Origin: CAVPDE01 sp964580575 | GTDB lineage: Bacteria; Desulfobacterota; DSM-4660; Desulfatiglandales; HGW-15 | Assembly (NCBI GenBank): GCA_964580575.1 | Contig: CAZOLJ010000014.1 | Coordinates: forward strand, 1-64,000 | Reading direction: 5' to 3' | DNA: 64,000 bases | Shown here: positions 58,176 through 64,000 of the stretch, in pieces | Layout: each line of letters begins with the position of its first letter | Numbering within the stretch: the first letter of the stretch is position 1 | Program-made: the position numbers and the translations under genes | The notes under the pieces: model-generated | The model's database searches: none | What the model saw: only the letters and a program-made list of their open reading frames with translations | Told to the model about the DNA's origin: nothing

Positions 58176-60209
58176 CTACTTCGATTTCTTCAGAATCGCT
58201 TCGGCCTTTTTCACTACGTTTTCGACCGTGAAGCCGAACTCCTTGAAGAGCACCTTATCCGGGGCGGATTCGCCAAAACGATCGATGGCAACGACATCTC
58301 CATCCAGGCCGACGAACCGCTCCCAGCCAAAGGAGCAACCGGCCTCCACAGCCAAACGGGCTCTAGTCCGAGACGGCAGAACCATCTCCTTGTACTCTGC
58401 AGATTGCTTCTGAAAGAGTTCCCAGGAGGGGACGCTTACCACCCGGGCTGCGATCCCCCGTGCCTTCAGCTGATCCTGCGCAGCCAGCAACAGGTGGACT
58501 TCAGAGCCTGAGCCGATGAGGATCAGATCCGGGTTTCCATTGGGCGCGTCTGCAAGAATGTAGGCGCCTTGGTGAAGCCCGACGGCCGAACTGCAAAGAT
58601 TCCTATCGAGGATGGGGAGACTCTGCCTCGTCAGGATCAAGGCGGTAGGCCCTTCTCGGTTCAGCAACGCCGCTCTCCACGCTTCAACCGTTTCATTGGC
58701 ATCCGCAGGCCGGAGGATCGTCAGGTTCGGCATGGCCCTCATGCTGGCGGTGTGCTCTACCGGCTGGTGGGTTGGGCCGTCTTCACCAAGGCCGATGGAG
58801 TCGTGGGTGAACACGTAAATCACGGGGAGCTTCATCAGGGCGGCCAGCCGGATGGCGGGCCTCATGTAGTCGGAAAAAACGAGAAACGTGCCGCCGTAGG
58901 GAATCAGAGCTTTACTTAGGGCAAACCCGTTCAGAATGGCGCCCATGGCGTGCTCCCGGATTCCGAAATGGATGTTGGGTCCCTTGTTTTTCTTGAACTC
59001 TCCCAAACCCTTCAGATAAGTGTTGTTGGAAGGCGCAAGGTCCGCGGACCCGCCGATGAGGCCCGGCAAGTGGGGAGCAAGGCCGGCCAGAACCCTGCCG
59101 GATGCGGCACGGGTGGCGATGGGCTTCTCCGTTGCTTCGAATTTCGGGAGGCTCGATTCCCATGCGAACGCTTCAGGGCCCTTGTGCATGGCATCCCATT
59201 GAGCGGCAAGGGCCGGATGCTTGTCCCGGTAGGCATTGAAAAGATCGAGCCACTGCTTCTCGTTTGTTTTGCCCCGCGCCACCGCCTGCCGGAAATAGGA
59301 AAGCACGTCGTCCGGAACCAGGAAGTCCGGCTTGTCAGGCCAGCCGCAGTTCTGCTTGGTGAGGGCGACTTCCTCCGCTCCCAGCGGCGCTCCGTGGGCT
59401 TCACAGGAGTTCTCCTTGTTGGGGCTCCCGCAGGCGATGCAGGTCCTGGCAATGATCAGGGAAGGCCGGGAAAGGTCTTCCTGTGCTCTCTTCACAGCGT
59501 CTTCAATGCCAGGCAGATCGTACCCGTCCACACGCTGGACGTGCCAGTTGTAGGCTTCAAAACGTTTGGCCACATCCTCGCTAAAAGTGAGATCCGTCGA
59601 TCCCTCGATGGTGATCCTGTTGTCCAGGTAAATGTAAATCATTTTCCCGAGACCAAGATGGCCTGCCAGAGAGGCTGTTTCCGACGAGATCCCCTCCATC
59701 ATGTCCCCGTCGCTCACCAGGCCGTAGATGAAGTAGTCCACCAAAGGGAATCCCTGCCGGTTAAAAAGATTGGCCATGAAACGCTCGGCCATGGCCATTC
59801 CCAAACCCGTTGCAAATCCCTGCCCCAGGGGTCCGGTGGTGGTTTCAACGCCCGGAGTCCTACCGTACTCAGGGTGCCCGGGGGTCCGGCTTTTCCACTG
59901 CCGGAAATTCTTCAGGTCTTCCAGGGACAAATCATATCCCGTGAGGTGAAGCATGGCATAAAGGAGCATGGAGCCGTGGCCTGCAGAGAGGACGAAACGG
60001 TCGCGGTTGGGCCACTGCGGGTTTGCCGGATTGTAGTGCATGAGACGGCTCCACAGCACGCAGGCCAGGGCAGAGGCTTCCATGGGCATGCCCGGATGGC
60101 CTGAGTTGGCCTTCTGAACCGCATCCACAGCGAGAAACCGGATGGTGTTGATGCATTTCTCTGCAAAGTCCGGACGAACACGTCCTGATTCTTCAGGCTG
60201 GTCGCTCAC
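58176..60209 (-). CDS. tkt: Transketolase
   Basis: 677 aa from a GTG at 60209 behind GGAGG; a TTG at 60221 is also open. TPP-binding GDGDMMEGISSETASLAGHL (first part VSDGDMMEG) ending in LDNRITIEG, the HPGMPMEASALACVLW segment, GPLGQGFATGLGMAMAE, and the C-terminal pyrimidine part with GIREHAMGAILNGFA and FVFSDYMRPAIRLAAL. Full length. It moves two-carbon units between pentose, tetrose and triose phosphates. Confidence 0.95.
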   Translation of the reverse strand: MSDQPEESGRVRPDFAEKCINTIRFLAVDAVQKANSGHPGMPMEASALACVLWSRLMHYNPANPQWPNRDRFVLSAGHGSMLLYAMLHLTGYDLSLEDLKNFRQWKSRTPGHPEYGRTPGVETTTGPLGQGFATGLGMAMAERFMANLFNRQGFPLVDYFIYGLVSDGDMMEGISSETASLAGHLGLGKMIYIYLDNRITIEGSTDLTFSEDVAKRFEAYNWHVQRVDGYDLPGIEDAVKRAQEDLSRPSLIIARTCIACGSPNKENSCEAHGAPLGAEEVALTKQNCGWPDKPDFLVPDDVLSYFRQAVARGKTNEKQWLDLFNAYRDKHPALAAQWDAMHKGPEAFAWESSLPKFEATEKPIATRAASGRVLAGLAPHLPGLIGGSADLAPSNNTYLKGLGEFKKNKGPNIHFGIREHAMGAILNGFALSKALIPYGGTFLVFSDYMRPAIRLAALMKLPVIYVFTHDSIGLGEDGPTHQPVEHTASMRAMPNLTILRPADANETVEAWRAALLNREGPTALILTRQSLPILDRNLCSSAVGLHQGAYILADAPNGNPDLILIGSGSEVHLLLAAQDQLKARGIAARVVSVPSWELFQKQSAEYKEMVLPSRTRARLAVEAGCSFGWERFVGLDGDVVAIDRFGESAPDKVLFKEFGFTVENVVKKAEAILKKSK

Positions 60210-60306
60210 AGGTTCCTCCAATAAAGGAAGTCACAAGGTAAGAGTGACGAGTGACAAGTAATACATGAAGTCTTTTTTTGCGTCCTCAGCGTCTTTGCGG
60301 TGAGAC

Positions 60307-61503
60307 TTATCCGCAGAAGGCAGCCACACGCTTGGCCACAAAGTCCACCATGTTCTGCGTCGCTCCGCTGAACTCCTTGGCCGTCGCCAACAGGGCAGGG
60401 TGGCTGTTGAACTCCTGTGCCGTGTAACCGTCCTCCTCATACCCTCTCTCGAAGTAGGGAATTCTCATGAGCTTGTCCAGCACGTCTTTGGGCACAGGCT
60501 CCCAAATCTGGTTGCTGAACTCCAGGTGGCTCCCCTTGACCAGCAACCCCTCAATGTAAGGAGGAGGACAGGTGTACACGATGTCGGATCCCGCCACCTT
60601 CTCCACATGCCAGGAACGCACGTCCCCATTGATGATCGGGCTCATCCTCATGGAACAGAGAAGCATTTTTCCCTGATACTCCTTGTTCTCCTTCACCAGC
60701 TTGCACGCCTTTTTGAACACCGCAATCTCCGCCCACCGCTCGTCCATCTCCGAAACCGTGATGTTGCGCTTCTGCGCATCCTTCTGCAAGTCCCCCAAGG
60801 TCCCGAAGCGGGCGCTCATGGCCGTGATCACGGAACGCCACCGGGTCAGGTCCACCCCCTTGGCCTTGGCCTCCTTGAGCCCCTCCGTCACCGCCTTCAT
60901 GCACGCCTTGAACTGGGGGATGATGAAGGACAAGGTGTTGTTCGTGGGAATCCCCTTGGCCGTGAGCCGCCTGATCACTTCGTAGCCCTCGGCCGTGCCC
61001 GGTACCTTGATCATCACGTTGGGCGCAATCGAATGGATCTCCACGGCCTGGCTAAACATCTTGTCCGCATCCTCCCGGACCCGCGGATCCGTTTGGCCCG
61101 AGATGTATCCGAACTTGTAACGGCTCCCCTCGAATATGGGCCGGTAGGCCTCCGCCCCCCGTTTCACGATTTCCTTGTACGTGTCCCAGAACACCACTTC
61201 CGAGTCCGTGCACCGGTCTTTTTTGATCCGGTCGTCAACCCACTTGGCCCAGTACTCGGGGTTGTCCTTGATGGCGGCGTAGGAAAGAGGGGGATTGGTG
61301 GTGACCCCGCGAAAGAGGTTCTCCTCGGGTTTATTGCTTTTGTGATACATGCGGTCCATCCATTCGGTCATCTGCTGCTTGTCCGAAGCCTGCTGGATCA
61401 TCTTGGTCCGCCAGTTATCGAAGACAAGGGGGGATGAATCCCACCAGATTTCCGCATCGGGATTGACCTCCCACAACTTCTCAACCACGCTCTTTGTTGC
61501 CAT
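60307..61503 (-). CDS. Transaldolase-family protein
   Basis: 398 aa from the ATG at 61503 behind AGGAGGT; the frame is open further upstream but has no match. TIM-barrel features: LFRGVTTNPPLSYAAI, Schiff-base Lys in NVMIKVPGTAEGYEV, GIPTNNTLSFIIPQF, CSMRMSPII. It is longer than TalB or fructose-6-phosphate aldolase, with an N-terminal extension of ~60 residues and a C-terminal helix region. First gene of its operon, ~150 bases from promoter/operator C. Confidence 0.88.
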   Translation of the reverse strand: MATKSVVEKLWEVNPDAEIWWDSSPLVFDNWRTKMIQQASDKQQMTEWMDRMYHKSNKPEENLFRGVTTNPPLSYAAIKDNPEYWAKWVDDRIKKDRCTDSEVVFWDTYKEIVKRGAEAYRPIFEGSRYKFGYISGQTDPRVREDADKMFSQAVEIHSIAPNVMIKVPGTAEGYEVIRRLTAKGIPTNNTLSFIIPQFKACMKAVTEGLKEAKAKGVDLTRWRSVITAMSARFGTLGDLQKDAQKRNITVSEMDERWAEIAVFKKACKLVKENKEYQGKMLLCSMRMSPIINGDVRSWHVEKVAGSDIVYTCPPPYIEGLLVKGSHLEFSNQIWEPVPKDVLDKLMRIPYFERGYEEDGYTAQEFNSHPALLATAKEFSGATQNMVDFVAKRVAAFCG

Positions 61504-61663
61504 TGGAATACCTCCTATTCGGCCTTTATTCTGGATCTCATTTTGATGGACAGGGGGACGGAACCGGTTTCGGGGACCTACATGCGTCAATCTTCGGCCA
61601 GGAGTCTGGCCCCCTCGAAGGCTACGCTGACCGGCGAGGAGCAGGGGTCCCGTAGTTCAATAG

Positions 61664-61693
61664 GTAATATTACAATATTATACTAAGTGTCAA
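61664..61693 (-). promoter_or_regulatory. Promoter/operator C of the transaldolase operon
   Basis: Minus strand: TTGACA (61688-61693), 16 bases, AATATTAC (61664-61671). The spacer ends in ATAATATTGT as in site B. The plus-strand GTAATATTAC is a perfect palindrome. The rest of 61504-61887 holds nothing else I can identify. Confidence 0.65.
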
Positions 61694-61887
61694 GATCTTT
61701 TTTGGGCGATTCAGCGCCCTCGGCAGGCCTGCGGGAAGGATCAGCAGAAGACAGACTGGCAAGAAGATCGGCATTTCTCACCGGTTTTTAAGGCACTGAA
61801 GTATTTCCGCGAATTGGTTGTAATCTCAATTTCCAGCGGCAATCCCTGCCCGTCGCCGGGACGCCGTCTGCTCTCCGCCGTGCGGAC

Positions 61888-63057
61888 CTACTTGCAGAGC
61901 TCGAACATCTTGGCGCAGGTGTCCACCGTATACAGCTCGCCCAGGCCCCAGGCCTGTGCCGTCTTGAGGGCATCGGGAGCCAGCTTTGGGATGGCATCTG
62001 CAGGGATCCCCGCCTCGGCGAGGGTGGTGGGCGTTCCGATCTTCCTGAACCAGGCGACAATAGCGGTGATACCGGCCTTGGCGGCGGCCAGGTCGTCGGC
62101 CTCGCGGACGGCGAACACCTCGCGGGCGATGCCCGCCAGGCGCTTCGTCTTGGTAGTGAGGAAGTAGCGCATGGTCGCGGGGATCGTCACCGACATGGCG
62201 GCGCCGTGGGGAGTGTCGTAGAAATTGCTCAGGGAGTGGCCAAGGACGTGGATGGTCGCATCAGCGGGGCCGAGGCCGGAGGGATAGAAGCCGTTCCAGG
62301 CGTAGGAGGCGGTCCACATCATCTGGGCCCGGGCTTCCTTGTCCTTGGGGTTCGCCATGATGCGTTCCATGCACTCCATGATCGTGCGTATGGAGCCCTG
62401 GCAGTAGTGCTCCTGGAAGGGGGCCCAGTCCAGGCCGTGTCCAAGGTAGGCCTCCAGCAGGTGGGAGACGATGTCGGCCGCGGAGTAGGCTGTCTGCTTC
62501 ACTGGGATTGACCAGGTCAGCGCTGGGTCGAGGACCGCGTATTTGGGGCGCATGACCGGATTGAATAGGGCGTCCTTGCGCTGGATTTTCTCATAGGACA
62601 TGACCGAGGTGCCGTTGAGCTCGGAACTGGTCGCCGGGATGGTGACCACGGCTATGACCGGCAGGGTGGTGGTGAAGGGGGCCTTCCCGGTGACGAAGTC
62701 CCATGGATCGCCGTTGTAGAGGGCCGCAATGCCGATGTACTTGGCCTCGTCCATAACGCTACCGCCGCCCAGGGCGATGATCACATCGGGCTTTTCCTTC
62801 TTCGCAAGGGCGATGACGCCCGCCGAATGCTCGACAGTGGGGTTGCTCTTGACACCGAAGGCGCTCACCAGCGTGACGCCGGCTGCCTTGCAGCTCTCTG
62901 CCACCTTCTGGTAGAAGCCGACCTTCTTCACGAAGTCCTCGTCGTAGGTTAGCAGCAGGGCCTTTTTCCCGAAGGTCGCCGCAATCCCGCCAACCTTGGC
63001 CACGGCACCCTCGCCGAATACGACCTTGGTCGGCATGTCGAATTCGAATTCATACAT
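61888..63057 (-). CDS. Iron-dependent alcohol dehydrogenase family protein
   Basis: 389 aa from the ATG at 63057, nine bases after AAGGAGG; an ATG three codons earlier is less well placed. NAD motif ALGGGSVMDEAKYIG, metal-site His/Asp segment SAADIVSHLLEAYLG, HVLGHSLSNFYDTPHGAAMS. VVTIPATSSELNGTSVMSYE is the usual threonine-rich segment. Members reduce aldehydes or oxidise short alcohols. No promoter of types A-C, but it lies at the head of the strand that carries the transaldolase operon, 384 bases upstream. Confidence 0.92.
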   Translation of the reverse strand: MYEFEFDMPTKVVFGEGAVAKVGGIAATFGKKALLLTYDEDFVKKVGFYQKVAESCKAAGVTLVSAFGVKSNPTVEHSAGVIALAKKEKPDVIIALGGGSVMDEAKYIGIAALYNGDPWDFVTGKAPFTTTLPVIAVVTIPATSSELNGTSVMSYEKIQRKDALFNPVMRPKYAVLDPALTWSIPVKQTAYSAADIVSHLLEAYLGHGLDWAPFQEHYCQGSIRTIMECMERIMANPKDKEARAQMMWTASYAWNGFYPSGLGPADATIHVLGHSLSNFYDTPHGAAMSVTIPATMRYFLTTKTKRLAGIAREVFAVREADDLAAAKAGITAIVAWFRKIGTPTTLAEAGIPADAIPKLAPDALKTAQAWGLGELYTVDTCAKMFELCK

Positions 63058-63398
63058 GTTCGCCATCCTCCTTGCTGAGATATCGTCCTCAAACCATGGG
63101 CAGAGTATCAGCTGCATCCGCTGGCGTCAACAGTCCAGGCTGGGGCGGATTCTCTCCGCTCCCGATCGCTATCCCCAGGCGACAGTGCGTTTCCCCCTGC
63201 GCCCGGGACCGGGTACACTCGGGGGCATGATCGTGGGTGAGGTGATAAGAAGTCGCTTTCAGATGGGGCGGAGTATAAGGGAATCTGGCGTTGTGTGTCA
63301 AGGGAAAACCTGGCGCAGGCCGCTATCGGGGTCACATCTTGAATTGTGAATTAATTTTTGCTATGAGACCGTTGAGAGTCGAAAGGGGGTGAAGGACT

Positions 63399-63713
63399 TT
63401 GGCCAGACCGTGGCGGATACAGTATGGTGGCGCTTACTATCATGTTCTGTCCAGGGGCAATGAAGGAAGGGACATTTTTTTCGATGATGGAGACCGGAAA
63501 ATGTTACTGCGCACCCTGGGGGAGATGTCGGATCGCTTCAAGGCAGATGTCTTTGCTTTTGTTCTTATGAGGAACCACTACCACCTTGTGCTACGCACGA
63601 ACCTACCCAATCTTTCCAGGGCAATGCAGTGGCTCGGGCTGACTTATGCTCGCAGGCCCACGCCGCTGATTGATGCTGACCCATTTGAGGCCGCTATCGG
63701 GGTCACATCTTGA
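63399..63713 (+). pseudogene. Truncated RAYT (REP-associated tyrosine transposase), first copy
   Basis: 104 aa from a TTG. It carries the N-terminal motif of the family (MARPWRIQYGGAYYHVLSRG), then DVFAFVLMRNHYHLVLRTN with the HUH-type HYH. The true sequence breaks at DPFEAAIGVTS, where the tandem duplication joins and brings a stop. The catalytic Tyr region is missing, so this copy cannot be active. Confidence 0.85.
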
Positions 63714-63769
63714 ATTGTGAATTAATTTTTGCTATGAGACCGTTGAGAGTCGAAAGGGGGTGAAGGACT

Positions 63770-64000
63770 TTGGCCAGACCGTGGCGGATACAGTATGGTG
63801 GCGCTTACTATCATGTTCTGTCCAGGGGCAATGAAGGAAGGGACATTTTTTTCGATGATGGAGACCGGAAAATGTTACTGCGCACCCTGGGGGAGATGTC
63901 GGATCGCTTCAAGGCAGATGTCTTTGCTTTTGTTCTTATGAGGAACCACTACCACCTTGTGCTACGCACGAACCTACCCAATCTTTCCAGGGCAATGCAG
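63770..64000 (+). CDS. RAYT transposase, second copy, cut by the window end
   Basis: Same TTG start and first 77 codons as the copy at 63399, reading through HYH into LSRAMQ. The gene continues beyond the window, so intactness cannot be judged. IS200-like Y1 transposases of this family act on REP hairpins. Confidence 0.8.
   Translation, partial: MARPWRIQYGGAYYHVLSRGNEGRDIFFDDGDRKMLLRTLGEMSDRFKADVFAFVLMRNHYHLVLRTNLPNLSRAMQ

Larger units (their letters stand above)
63317..64000 (+). repeat. Tandem direct repeat, 371-bp period
   Basis: The block starting AGGCCGCTATCGGGGTCACA at 63317 recurs identically at 63688 and runs to the window end (313 bases visible). It covers the transposase upstream region and the 5' part of the gene. 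Confidence 0.95.

Noticed and set aside
58950..60104. Plus-strand frame of 384 codons opposite transketolase
   Set aside because: Shadow of a full-length, motif-complete transketolase.
1..64000. tRNA, rRNA and CRISPR arrays
   Set aside because: No cloverleaf-like sequence, rRNA segment or regularly spaced repeat array was found by eye on either strand.

Overview
The window looks like chromosomal DNA of an anaerobic or facultative Desulfobacterota-type (deltaproteobacterial) organism. I infer this from the gene repertoire: a tungsten/molybdenum aldehyde:ferredoxin oxidoreductase, an RseC-YHS fusion, PxpABC with YcsI, a Liv-type ABC system and a RAYT transposase. Moderately high GC and dispersed intergenic inverted repeats fit this too. 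No rRNA, tRNA or CRISPR was seen. The lineage is an inference, not read from a marker gene.

Region 1 (58-14829, all minus strand) is a 12-gene cell-envelope cluster plus an HtrA-like protease. In transcription order it encodes the HtrA-like protease, MoxR AAA+ ATPase, DUF58 protein, BatA-like vWA protein, an exported coiled-coil protein, a lipoprotein, a membrane PEGA/repeat protein, a membrane PEGA-FGE-like protein, a small exported protein, a TolQ/ExbB/MotA-family channel, an Hsp70-like/FHA protein and two vWA proteins. The two vWA proteins have N-terminal membrane helices resembling those of ExbD/TolR (FxDC..., acidic residue in the helix). I propose that TolQ-like plus the two vWA proteins form a proton-driven motor whose periplasmic parts are vWA domains. 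This is the best candidate for an undescribed system here. Two members of an unusual inverted-repeat family interrupt the cluster.

Region 2 (14830-19989) is miscellaneous: an unrecognised 424-residue protein, a frameshifted NCS2 permease remnant, an RseC-YHS fusion, a histidine kinase with a globin-like sensor, and a YcsI/DUF1445 protein. Region 3 (20175-29587) is a complete branched-chain-amino-acid-type ABC operon (SBP, LivH, LivM, LivG, LivF), TrkH-TrkA potassium uptake, and a PiT phosphate permease with its DUF47/PhoU-like partner. Region 4 (29740-40742) has the 5-oxoprolinase genes pxpA-pxpB-pxpC, a DMT exporter, a YhhN protein, a hotdog thioesterase with an M1 aminopeptidase, a cold-shock protein, an aldehyde:ferredoxin oxidoreductase and a small nucleotidyltransferase pair.

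Region 5 (40948-63057) is an integrated sugar-alcohol/central-carbon locus. A 2-oxoacid dehydrogenase operon (E1a-E1b-E2-E3, minus strand) diverges from a GlpSTPQUV-type ABC transporter operon (two ATPases, two permeases, a small DUF2160-like membrane protein, a binding protein). Then come a zinc polyol dehydrogenase, an FGGY sugar kinase and a GntR/UTRA regulator. Convergent to these lies a transaldolase-transketolase-class II aldolase-TPI operon, followed by an iron-type alcohol dehydrogenase. Three promoters, those of the dehydrogenase complex, the transporter and the transaldolase operon, share one layout: a TTGACW -35 box, exactly 16 bases, then an AATATTRY box inside an AT-rich operator. 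This links them into one regulon, probably under the GntR protein. Together the genes would import a polyol, oxidise it to a ketose, phosphorylate it, rearrange it through the non-oxidative pentose phosphate reactions to triose phosphate and, after glycolysis, oxidise pyruvate to acetyl-CoA.

The window ends in a RAYT transposase whose 5' part is tandemly duplicated with a 371-bp period.
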